From JACCTU01 sp963788055 (GTDB lineage: Bacteria > Actinomycetota > Thermoleophilia > Gaiellales > Gaiellaceae), in assembly GCA_963788055.1 (NCBI GenBank), contig CAWBFA010000001.1, forward strand, positions 434,001 through 498,000: a DNA stretch of 64,000 nt. Direction: 5' to 3'. Position numbers and translations under genes: made by a program. Under the pieces are notes generated by a model, which saw only the letters and a list, made by a program, of their open reading frames with translations, did not search any database and was not told the DNA's origin. Shown here piece by piece: positions 51,443-58,851 of the stretch; positions within the stretch are counted from its first letter, which is position 1; each line of letters opens with the position of its first letter.

Positions 51443-54400
51443 GAAGCGACTGTTTCGGCGTCGACGGCGAGCTCCGAAAGGAGCTCGCCGATCCTCGCCT
51501 CGCTTGGCGTGACGCCCTTGGCCCGGTAGAGCTCGCGCGCCTCCTCGAGCACCCCGCGCGCGTCGTCGAGCTGGCCGCGCTCACGGAGCACGAGCGCGAG
51601 ATGGAGAAGGACGTCGGCCTGCATCACCGGCGCGTCGGTCGACCGGAGGAGCGACACCGACTCGCGCGCGAGTGCCTCGGCCTCGTCGACCGCCCCGTCC
51701 TCGGCGCGGAGCCGCGCGGCGACGGAACGCCACACCGCCTGCGTCTCGATGTCGTCCTCGTCGGCCATCCCATGGGCCTCGGCGACGAGCTCGCGCGCCT
51801 CCGCGAGCTTCCCCTGCGCGTGCAGCGCCTGCGCGAGGACAGCCGCGACGAGCGGCCGGAAGTACCGCTCGCCCATCACGCCGAGCGCGTCGTAGTCACG
51901 GCGCAGCTCGGCCTCCGCCGCCGCGGCGTTCCCGGCGAGCAGCTCCACCCGGCCGGACGTGAGCGACGTGTGAGCGGCGAGCACCGCGGCGCCGAGCTCT
52001 TCGAAGAGCCCGCGCGCCTGCAGGTACAGCTCGCGCGCCCGCTCGAAGTTGCCGCGCATCCCCTCGAGGTATGAGAGCGAGCACAGCACGAGCGCCTCTG
52101 CCTGCCGGTCGACGAGACCCGCCTGGACGATTTCCTCGCACCGCGCGATCGCGTCCGCGACCGCCGTCGGGCCGTCGCGGAGCGCGATCGTGTACCCCGA
52201 CGAGGCGCGCGCCTCCTGTCGCGCCCGCCCCGCCTTGCGCGCGTGCGCGACGGCGCGTTGCTGCGCCGAGGCGACCTGTTCCCAGCGGCACACGGGCCCG
52301 TGGATGAACGCGACCATCCGCCACGCCTTCGCGAGCTCGTAGTCGGCCGACGCGCTCTCGAGCACCGGGATCAGCCGCTGCGTCTCCGACTCGACGTCGC
52401 TGCGCCACGCGTCGAGATCCGTCGCCGCGTGGTGGCGGACGAGCAAGCGGGTCAACGCGGCATCCGCCTCGAGCCGAACGTCGCCGAGCGCGATCGCGCC
52501 CTCGACGGCCTCGTCGAGAAAGACCTCCGCCCAGGCGAACTCGCCCGACTCCATCAACGCCTCGCCGAGCTCCGGCAGGAGCTCGAGCCGCTCGCGCGCG
52601 TCGGCATCGAGCAGCGACGCAGCACGGCGCAGGAGGTTCGCGGCGGCAGGCATGTCGCCGCGTCCGAACGCGCGCCTGCCCGCGGAGCCGAGTCGCGCGG
52701 CTCCACGCACTCCGAGCGCGCGCCCGTGATCGTCGAGAGGGCCGAGCTCCGCCAGGTAGTCGTGCGCCTGCTCGAGGTGGTAGCCGAGGATCTCCTCGAA
52801 CTCCGTCTCGCGATCGCGGTCGCGGTTGACGACCTCGGCCCAGTCGGCGAAGCGCTCGTGCAAGCCCGCGCGGGTGCGCTTCAGCAAGGCCCCGTAGGCG
52901 GCGTCGCGGATCAGCGCGTGCGCAAACCGGTGCGTCGTCTCCGCGGTGCTCGGGTCGCTCTCGATCAGCCGCTTCGTCATCAGCGAGGCGAGCTCATCGG
53001 ACAGTGACGCGCTGAGGGGTTCGGGCACGAGCGCTTGCACCGCCTCGGCCGTGAAGTGAAGGCCGACGACGGCCGCGCACTCGACGGCGCTCCGCTCGGG
53101 GGGCGTCAACAGGTCGAGGCGCGCCGCGAGCAGGGCCTGGATCGTCGGCGGGATCGTGTCGAGCGCCTCCTCCCCTTCCTCGAGCGCGTACGCGAGGAGC
53201 TGCTCGACGTAGAGCGGGTTGCCCGCGGCCGCGTCGACGATGCGGTCGCGGAGCGCGTCGGAGATACGTGCCTCGCCGATCAGGTTCGCGACCACGACGC
53301 GGCTCTGGTCGGCCGAGAGGGCGGCGAGCTCGAGGCGGCGTCCCCGTTCGTGCGCGCCCCATTCGGGCCGGTGATCGAAGAGCGTCGGTCGTGTGGCCGC
53401 GACGAGGAGGAGGGACGCTTCCGCGGAGGCGACGAGCTGTTCCAGCAGGTCGAGCAGCGTCTGTTCCGCCCAGTGGAGGTCCTCGACGACGAACACGATC
53501 GGCCGGGTCGCCGACAGCGTCTCGAACAGCTTGCGGACCGCCCACGAGACCTCGTTGACCGGGTACTGGTCGTCGGTGAGGCCGACGGCGGCGGCGAGAC
53601 GCGCAGCGACGTCGGCACCGGCGACCTCGACGAGCTTCTCGACCGCGACGGCGGGACTGTCGTCGTCGGCGATCCGTGCCGACTCGCGGAGCATCTCGCG
53701 GATCGGCCAGTACGTGATGCCTCGGCCGTACGGGAGGCAGCGCCCACGGAACACCCATGCGCGCCCCTCGAGCGTGCGAACGAGCTCGTCGACGAGGCGG
53801 CTCTTGCCGACCCCGGCCTCGGCAACGAGCGAGACGAGCCGCGGTGCGCGTGAGTCGACCGAGTCGTCGAGCGCGGCGCTGAGCGCAGCGAGCTCCGCTT
53901 CTCGCCCGACGATCGGCTGCGTCGCGCCGCTCGCCGCTCGTGCGACCGCGGGCACGCCGATCAGCCGGTATGCGGGGACGCGCTCCGACTTCCCTTTCAG
54001 CTCGAGCGGCTCGACCTGCTCGACGTCGACCGCGTCGCGGACGAGCCGGTACGTCGAGTCGCCGAGCAGGACCTCGTTCGCTCCCGCCGCCTGCTCGAGC
54101 CGTGCCGCCACGTTGACCGCGTCGCCGGTCACGAGCCGCTGCCCTTCGATCGGGTTCCCGGCGACGACCTCGCCCGTGTTGACGCCGGTCCGGTTCGTGA
54201 GGCGGACACCCCAACCGCGCTCGAGCTCCTCGTTGACCCGGACGAGCGCGGCCTGCATCTCAAACGCAGCCCGAACGGCACGAAGCGCGTCGTCCTCGTG
54301 GAGCGTCGGCAGGCCGAAGACCGCCATGATCGCGTCGCCGATGTACTTCTCGACGGTGCCACCGTGCTCCTCGAGCACCGCGCGCATGACGTCGAAGTAC

Positions 54401-54597
54401 CGCGTCAGGACCTCGCGCAGCGACTCCGAGTCCAGCTGTTCGCCGAGGTTCGTCGAGCCCTTGAGGTCCGAGAAGACGATCGAGACGGTCTTCCGGACCT
54501 CGTGGACGGGAAGCGAGATGGCGAGGGGCGTTCCGCAGAACCCGCACAGCTTGAAGCGAGCAGGGTTTTCCTCGCCGCAATTCGTACAGATGATCAC
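51430..54597 (-). CDS. Class III nucleotidyl cyclase-AAA ATPase-TPR regulator
   Basis: A 1055-residue signalling protein: N-terminal zinc ribbon (C4, C7, C18, C21), class III adenylate/guanylate cyclase domain (about 34-205) with metal ligands D44 in FSDLKGST and D88 in KYIGDAIMAVFG, and NVAARLEQ; then an AAA/STAND ATPase (EAGVGKSRL Walker A; VVEDLHWAEQTLLD Walker B) and a C-terminal TPR-rich half. Such proteins are common in actinobacteria. The presence of both catalytic aspartates suggests activity. It starts at GTG 54597 and is divergent from a cyclic-nucleotide-binding protein gene. Confidence 0.88.
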   Translation of the reverse strand: MIICTNCGEENPARFKLCGFCGTPLAISLPVHEVRKTVSIVFSDLKGSTNLGEQLDSESLREVLTRYFDVMRAVLEEHGGTVEKYIGDAIMAVFGLPTLHEDDALRAVRAAFEMQAALVRVNEELERGWGVRLTNRTGVNTGEVVAGNPIEGQRLVTGDAVNVAARLEQAAGANEVLLGDSTYRLVRDAVDVEQVEPLELKGKSERVPAYRLIGVPAVARAASGATQPIVGREAELAALSAALDDSVDSRAPRLVSLVAEAGVGKSRLVDELVRTLEGRAWVFRGRCLPYGRGITYWPIREMLRESARIADDDSPAVAVEKLVEVAGADVAARLAAAVGLTDDQYPVNEVSWAVRKLFETLSATRPIVFVVEDLHWAEQTLLDLLEQLVASAEASLLLVAATRPTLFDHRPEWGAHERGRRLELAALSADQSRVVVANLIGEARISDALRDRIVDAAAGNPLYVEQLLAYALEEGEEALDTIPPTIQALLAARLDLLTPPERSAVECAAVVGLHFTAEAVQALVPEPLSASLSDELASLMTKRLIESDPSTAETTHRFAHALIRDAAYGALLKRTRAGLHERFADWAEVVNRDRDRETEFEEILGYHLEQAHDYLAELGPLDDHGRALGVRGAARLGSAGRRAFGRGDMPAAANLLRRAASLLDADARERLELLPELGEALMESGEFAWAEVFLDEAVEGAIALGDVRLEADAALTRLLVRHHAATDLDAWRSDVESETQRLIPVLESASADYELAKAWRMVAFIHGPVCRWEQVASAQQRAVAHARKAGRARQEARASSGYTIALRDGPTAVADAIARCEEIVQAGLVDRQAEALVLCSLSYLEGMRGNFERARELYLQARGLFEELGAAVLAAHTSLTSGRVELLAGNAAAAEAELRRDYDALGVMGERYFRPLVAAVLAQALHAQGKLAEARELVAEAHGMADEDDIETQAVWRSVAARLRAEDGAVDEAEALARESVSLLRSTDAPVMQADVLLHLALVLRERGQLDDARGVLEEARELYRAKGVTPSEARIGELLSELAVDAETVASYPA

Positions 54598-54604
54598 GTG
54601 AACC

Positions 54605-54610
54605 AGTGTA
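54605..54610 (-). promoter_or_regulatory. -10 element (TACACT) of the cyclase gene
   Basis: TACACT on the minus strand, seven bases before the cyclase GTG, with no Shine-Dalgarno. Confidence 0.5.
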
Positions 54611-54632
54611 AGACCGAGCGCAAGCCGGGTGG

Positions 54633-54638
54633 TAGCGT
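54633..54638 (+). promoter_or_regulatory. -10 element (TAGCGT) of the CNB gene
   Basis: TAGCGT, six bases before GTG 54645. With the minus-strand box above, the two divergent leaderless promoters share a 47-base gap. Confidence 0.45.
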
Positions 54639-54644
54639 CGGGCG

Positions 54645-55061
54645 GTGCGCCTGCGCAAGAACGCCAAGCTCGAGCTGCTCGCCTCCGTTCCGCTGTTCAG
54701 CGGCTGCTCCAAGCGGGAGCTCGAGCAGATCGGGGCGATCGCGGACGAGACGAACGTTGCCGAAGGTAAAACCCTGATCGAGCAAGGTCAGGCCGCGCAC
54801 GAGTTCTTCGCGCTGATCGACGGGACGGTCGAGGTGCGCCGAAACGGCCGTAAGGTGGCGACGATGTCCGGCGGCGACTTCTTCGGCGAGCTCGCACTGA
54901 TCGCGAAGGCGCCGCGAACGGCAACCGTCACGACCACCTCGCCCGTCCGCCTGCTCGTGATCAGAGGCCGCGACTTCGATCGGGTGCTCGGCGAGGCTCC
55001 CTCGATCGCCGTGAAGATCCTGCGCGAGCTCGGCGGCCGGCTCGCACCCGAGTCGCTGTAG
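54645..55061 (+). CDS. Cyclic-nucleotide-binding domain protein
   Basis: A 138-residue protein consisting of one CNB (Crp-type beta-roll) domain and no DNA-binding tail. The phosphate-binding cassette GELALIAKAPRTATV (81-95) contains the conserved E82 and R91 that bind cyclic nucleotide; LFSGCSKRELEQIGAIA and EGKTLIEQGQAAHEFFALIDG are typical of the fold. Position 92 is threonine, typical of cAMP binding rather than cGMP in some families; I regard the ligand as unproven. It is divergent from the cyclase gene and may sense its product. Confidence 0.86.
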   Translation: MRLRKNAKLELLASVPLFSGCSKRELEQIGAIADETNVAEGKTLIEQGQAAHEFFALIDGTVEVRRNGRKVATMSGGDFFGELALIAKAPRTATVTTTSPVRLLVIRGRDFDRVLGEAPSIAVKILRELGGRLAPESL

Positions 55062-55084
55062 TCACCCTCGAGAAAGGACCATCG

Positions 55085-55489
55085 ATGGCCCAGCAGGTGC
55101 AGATCCCAGGCTCGAACGCCCAGGCGTGGATCCGCAACCCGATTGCCGTGGCGATCTTCGCGATCATCACCCTCGGGATCTACGTGCTCTTCTGGTGGTA
55201 CTCGGCGAACCGCGAGATGATGGACTACGGACGCGCGAAGGGCACGACCGAGCTCGGCGACAACCCGACCAAGTCGCTGCTCGCCGTCTTCCCTGGTGCG
55301 CTCATCATCGTCCCGGCGATCTGGACGACGATCACGACCTTCAAGCGCGTGCAGGCGGCCCAGCGGATCGCGGGCCAGGAGCCGATCAACGGCTGGCTCG
55401 GCCTCGTCCTCTACATCGTGTTCTCGCCGGCGTACGTCGCCTACATGCAGAGCGGGCTGAACAGCGTGTGGGAGGCGCAGGCGGTCTAA
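55085..55489 (+). CDS. DUF4234 family membrane protein
   Basis: A 134-residue membrane protein of the DUF4234 type: N-terminal helix AVAIFAIITLGIYVLFWWY, then NREMMDYGRAKGTTEL and two further helices, with RNPIAV, the GIYVLFWWY motif and a C-terminal LNSVWE. Its function is unknown. GAAAGGA lies 6-8 bases before the ATG, 23 bases after the CNB gene, so both may be in one transcript. Confidence 0.85.
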   Translation: MAQQVQIPGSNAQAWIRNPIAVAIFAIITLGIYVLFWWYSANREMMDYGRAKGTTELGDNPTKSLLAVFPGALIIVPAIWTTITTFKRVQAAQRIAGQEPINGWLGLVLYIVFSPAYVAYMQSGLNSVWEAQAV

Positions 55490-55532
55490 GAACTCCTAAC
55501 TCAATGAGGTCGCCGGCGTTCGCTTCGAGTCT

Positions 55533-56045
55533 TTAGCTTCGTATGCGTCCTGGGCGGAGGGGGCGGGCGTGGGCGCTGAGTTTCTCGAGTGCGCGGGTGA
55601 GCGTCTTGATGTGGGTGTCGGAGAGGTGGCGGGAGAAGTGCTGTTCGATCGCGTGCCGGTGATGGCGGCGCGCTCGCTCCATCGCAGTGCGGCCCTTGTC
55701 GGTGAGGACGACGAGTATTGAGCGGCGGTCGCTTTCGGGGCGGACGCGCTGGACGAGGCCGGCCTCTTCGAGTCGGTCGACGACGCGGGTGAAGCCGCTC
55801 TTGCTGTAGAGGATTCGCTCGGCGAGTTCGTTCATGCGCAGGCCGTCGGGTGCCTCCTCGAGGTGGACGAGGGCGTCGTACCAGCGCAGCGGCATGCCGG
55901 CGTCGCGCTCGAGCTCGGCGTCGAGGACGTCGATGAGCGCGAGTGCGCTCTCGAAGTAGAGGCGCCAGGCGCGCAGCCGCTCCGGGGAGGGACTTGACAG
56001 TGTTTCTCCCTTCTGCGATAGTCCTCTTTGCAACTGTTCGCTCAT
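55533..56045 (-). CDS. MarR-family transcriptional regulator
   Basis: MarR-type regulator of 170 residues with a winged helix (GLRMNELAERILYSKSGFTRVVDRLEEAGLVQRVRPESDRRSILVVLTDKG) and flanking dimerisation helices. DRR in the wing is standard. It is divergent from a cupin gene across 47 bases, the usual arrangement for a MarR repressor and its target. The gap contains a repeated ACTGTTC. Confidence 0.92.
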   Translation of the reverse strand: MSEQLQRGLSQKGETLSSPSPERLRAWRLYFESALALIDVLDAELERDAGMPLRWYDALVHLEEAPDGLRMNELAERILYSKSGFTRVVDRLEEAGLVQRVRPESDRRSILVVLTDKGRTAMERARRHHRHAIEQHFSRHLSDTHIKTLTRALEKLSAHARPLRPGRIRS

Positions 56046-56054
56046 AGACTGTTC
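56033..56054. promoter_or_regulatory. Repeated ACTGTTC at the marR-cupin junction
   Basis: ACTGTTC at 56033-56039 and again at 56048-56054, a 15-base period, the first copy inside the marR 5' coding end. Candidate binding region of the MarR protein; the arrangement is direct rather than inverted, which is unusual for MarR. Confidence 0.4.
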
Positions 56055-56092
56055 TAGATGGTATCAGTTCGCGACAGGAGGGAGTAAGTGAG

Positions 56093-56605
56093 ATGACCGC
56101 CGTTGCTGCAGAGGGCACGAAGGACGGCTACCTGCTTGGCAAGGACGAGGGGGAGGCGCACTGGCTGCTGGGGATGCTCGAGATCGTGAAGATCAGCGGC
56201 GCCGAGACGAACGGCGAGTTCGGGTTGCTCGAGGTCACCGTGCGTGCAGGCGAGGGCTCGCCCTGGCACGTCCACCCCGACGAGGACGAGTGGTTCTACG
56301 TGCTCGAAGGAGAGTTCACCGTCTACGTCGGCGAGCGGCGTCTGTCGCTCCCGGCCGGCTCGTTTGCCTTCGGCCCCAAGGGAGTCCCGCACACCTTCAT
56401 CGCCGAGACGGACGGGGCGAAGGCCCTGATCGGTTTCCAGCCCTTCCACTTCGAGGGCTTCCTGAGAGAAGTCGGTGAACCGGCGACCGAGCGGGTGCTG
56501 CCGCCGCCGCTCGAGGCTCCTCCGGACATGGAGCGACTGCTCCCGATCGCCGCTCGCAACGGGATGGAGATCCTCGGCCCTCCCGGCCCGCCTCCGGGCC
56601 TCTAG
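56093..56605 (+). CDS. Cupin-domain protein
   Basis: Protein of 170 residues with a single cupin barrel. The metal site is visible as PWHVHPDEDEWFYVLEGEF (two histidines and a glutamate) and the second motif as PAGSFAFGPKGVPHTFI. It may be an isomerase or dioxygenase but the substrate cannot be told. It is preceded by GGAGGGAG 9-14 bases before the ATG and lies divergent from marR. Confidence 0.9.
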   Translation: MTAVAAEGTKDGYLLGKDEGEAHWLLGMLEIVKISGAETNGEFGLLEVTVRAGEGSPWHVHPDEDEWFYVLEGEFTVYVGERRLSLPAGSFAFGPKGVPHTFIAETDGAKALIGFQPFHFEGFLREVGEPATERVLPPPLEAPPDMERLLPIAARNGMEILGPPGPPPGL

Positions 56606-56674
56606 CCCCGTCAATCGCACCAAGCGCGCCCGCTCGCACACCGGGCGGACGCGCAAACCACCCACGGAGAAACG

Positions 56675-56917
56675 GTGAACGACGTCACGATCACACCGAC
56701 CGACAACGGGCCCTACCTCATCCAAGGCGGCGTCGCGCTCCTCGACGGGGAGGGCAACCCGTACCAGCTCAGCGACACGATCGCTCTTTGCCGCTGCGGC
56801 CACTCGAGCGCAAAGCCGTTCTGCGACGGCAGCCACGAACACGTCAACGTCGCGGCGGTGAACAGGGCGGCGACAAGTCCTAACCGATCGAGGTCTCAAG
56901 TCGTCGCCAGCAGATGA
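56675..56917 (+). CDS. CDGSH iron-sulfur protein (3' end altered)
   Basis: Iron-sulfur protein of 80 residues with the [2Fe-2S] motif CRCGHSSAKPFCDGSH (three cysteines and one histidine) at about residues 39-54. The N-terminal part (TDNGPYLIQGGVALLDGEGN) fits bacterial CDGSH proteins. The tail after NVAAVNRAA is atypical (SPNRSRSQVVASR), because the frame runs into a transposase remnant beginning at 56880. A GTG start follows GGAGAA. Confidence 0.85.
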   Translation: MNDVTITPTDNGPYLIQGGVALLDGEGNPYQLSDTIALCRCGHSSAKPFCDGSHEHVNVAAVNRAATSPNRSRSQVVASR

Positions 56918-57008
56918 GGCAGCAGGCGAGGGCGAGGAAGCCTTCGTGAATGTCGTCGCGGCGGTCGGTGAAGTGCTCCCAGGCTTCGCCACCGCAGCGC
57001 GGGTCCCT
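56880..57008 (-). mobile_element. Transposase remnant (IS5-type C-terminus)
   Basis: On the minus strand the bases read GGEAWEHFTDRRDDIHEG followed by FLALACCLICWRRLETSIG and a stop at 56880. This is the characteristic C-terminus of IS5-family (DDE) transposases, where RRDDIHEAFLALACCLI is highly conserved. The upstream part of the gene is missing; the frame meets a stop just before RDPRCG. It is a degraded fragment, and its stop lies within the altered 3' end of the CDGSH gene. Confidence 0.78.
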
Positions 57009-57080
57009 TCATTCAGTTAGAGCTTCTAAGCGAGCGGCGCGTGACCGGTCAGGGCCGGTCACACGCCACCTACTCGACGA

Positions 57081-57713
57081 TCAGCGCGGTGCTCCCGCCT
57101 CCGCGAGGTTCTCGGCCATCGCCACCTCGTAGCGCTCGACCCCGACAATCGCCCCGCCTCCGGCATCCGCACTGGCGCGGCGCAGCTCGTCGGCGCGTTC
57201 CTCCGAGGCCCGCATCGACTCCGGACTGTCCCAGAGCGTGATCACAACCGCGCGGCCGGTCTTGCGATCGGCGAGCGACAGGACGCCTCTCCAACCAGCC
57301 ATCTCGCGGGCGCGCGGGAGAATGGTCTCTTGCGATTCGCGCGTCTCCTCGTCGACCCGCTTGGGGTCCCCGTCGAACCGGCTGACGCGAGCGGCTCTCG
57401 CTCCATCTCCACCTTCCTGGAACATCACCTCGTAGACGCTGACCGACGTACGCCGGCCGCGCGTCTCCTCGGGAATCTCGTCCCCCATCCGCTCGAACAC
57501 CGGCTCCGCCTCGCGGATCTGCTCTTCGTTCCCGAAGAGCGTGATCCCGAGGCCGCGCCCGTTCTCCCGATCGACGAGCATCAAGTGGCCTTGCGCATCG
57601 CGCAACGCCTCGCGCCACTTCGGCGCACTCTCGCGCGCGGCGCTCGACAGCTCATCGACGAGGGAAGGGTCGCTCAAGCGCGGATTGTCGAACTCCGCGA
57701 CTCGTGCATGCAT
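57081..57713 (-). CDS. Tandem dimeric alpha-beta barrel (ABM-like) protein
   Basis: Protein of 210 residues made of two similar halves: HLMLVDRENGRGLGITLFGNEEQIREAEP (about 43-71) and VLSLADRKTGRAVVITLWDSPESMRAS (about 144-170), each followed by a helix and a YEVMF or YEVAM strand. This resembles duplicated antibiotic-biosynthesis-monooxygenase-like barrels found in actinobacteria. No catalytic residue stands out. A strong AGGAGGTGA site at 57717-57725 fixes the ATG at 57713. Confidence 0.75.
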   Translation of the reverse strand: MHARVAEFDNPRLSDPSLVDELSSAARESAPKWREALRDAQGHLMLVDRENGRGLGITLFGNEEQIREAEPVFERMGDEIPEETRGRRTSVSVYEVMFQEGGDGARAARVSRFDGDPKRVDEETRESQETILPRAREMAGWRGVLSLADRKTGRAVVITLWDSPESMRASEERADELRRASADAGGGAIVGVERYEVAMAENLAEAGAPR

Positions 57714-57716
57714 ACG

Positions 57717-57725
57717 TCACCTCCT
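57717..57725 (-). promoter_or_regulatory. Near-perfect Shine-Dalgarno AGGAGGTGA
   Basis: Nine-base match to the anti-Shine-Dalgarno, ending three bases before the ATG at 57713. The strongest ribosome-binding site in the window; it contrasts with the leaderless starts elsewhere. The 217 bases upstream to 57930 contain no gene I can support. Confidence 0.75.
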
Positions 57726-57930
57726 ACTCGAGGACACACCGACCCTACGCCTCTCGGGGCCGGAGTTCCAGGAGGTGCAGGCCGACGGCTAGAACGACCG
57801 CACAGCGGCGCGATGATTCGCTACGGCCCGGCGATCCTGCGGACTCCCACGACTGCGCCGTGCACGATCGGCCCGATCAGCACGAGAGCAGCAAGATCAC
57901 GCCGCCCAAGCACGAAGACTACGCCGTGGC

Positions 57931-58760
57931 TCATCGAGACGAAGACCGACGCGGTGCCCAGCCAAGCGACGCGCAGCGCAGAAGCAGACCGCCGCCGATG
58001 AGGCCGACGCCGAAGAGCACGAGCACGTCGAGCGGCGCTCCAGTGAACGGCAGCGAGCCGCCGGCGACGGCGGTCGCGGCCAGGACTCCGCCGCTCTGCT
58101 CGTACGAGGTCGCCGAGACGCCGTACCCGCCCGCGGGCGCGGCTGGCAGGATCCTCGACCGACGCCGGGATCCTTCGTCCCCCGTCCGGCCTCGGCGACC
58201 ACCACAGAGGGGTCCGGGCGAACGGCGCCGGGACCGGACGGAGTCTCGCTCTGGGGCGCAGGCGCCCCCGAAGAGTGCGGGCACGCAGCACGACCCTTTA
58301 CGCCGGCCACCGCGTAGTTGTCGCCGTGGCCTTCCACGTGCGCCGTCGCCGCATGGACGTCGACCGTGATCGCGTGCCCCTTATGACAGATGGTGATCTT
58401 GTGGCGGCCTGAGTTGCCCGGGGCGGAGACGCTCGCCTCCGGAGCAGCCTCCGCGGCCGCCGGAACGTTGTGCTTCGGCTTCCCGGCGGCGTTCGTGAAG
58501 CGCGGTGACTCGACGGGCGCCTGGGACTCGGCCGGCGGAGCGGTGTCGACCGCCGGAGCGGCCTGCGGCTCCGCGGCTTCGCTCTCGGCGTGGCCGGGCG
58601 GCGTGGTCGGCTCTGCGGGGCTGCCCTCGTCCTTCTGATGCCCCGGCGCGTCGCCGCTCTTCCCGGGCGGGTCGCTCGGCGGCGCGGCGAATGCCGACGC
58701 GCACGGCACGGTCAGTGCCAGCAAAACGATCGCAGCAACCCTCAGTTTTCTCGCCGCCAT
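57931..58760 (-). CDS. LPxTG-anchored surface protein, frame break
   Basis: Secreted protein of about 276 residues: signal peptide RVAAIVLLALTVPCASAFA, a proline/glutamate-rich stalk (about 25-110), a small domain with KITICHKGHAITVDVHAATAHVEGHGD (cysteine/histidine-rich), and a C-terminal sortase signal LPFTG followed by a membrane helix (LDVLVLFGVGLIGGGLLLR) and a positive tail. A shift near 58170 connects the stalk and the sortase signal. No sortase gene is in the window. It resembles surface-anchored proteins of Gram-positive bacteria; its function is unknown. Confidence 0.78.
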
Positions 58761-58851
58761 GTGCCCTCCCCCTCCTCTCCCACTAAAGGGGCACGACGGG
58801 ATTCCGCCTCCGCCCGGCAGGTAGGGCCCGGCTACCCGAAGGTCGAGGCCG

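Noticed and set aside
57714..57930. A gene in the 217-base gap between the barrel protein and the LPxTG protein
   Set aside because: Only short, arginine-rich frames without a ribosome-binding site were seen; it probably holds the promoter of the 57713 gene.
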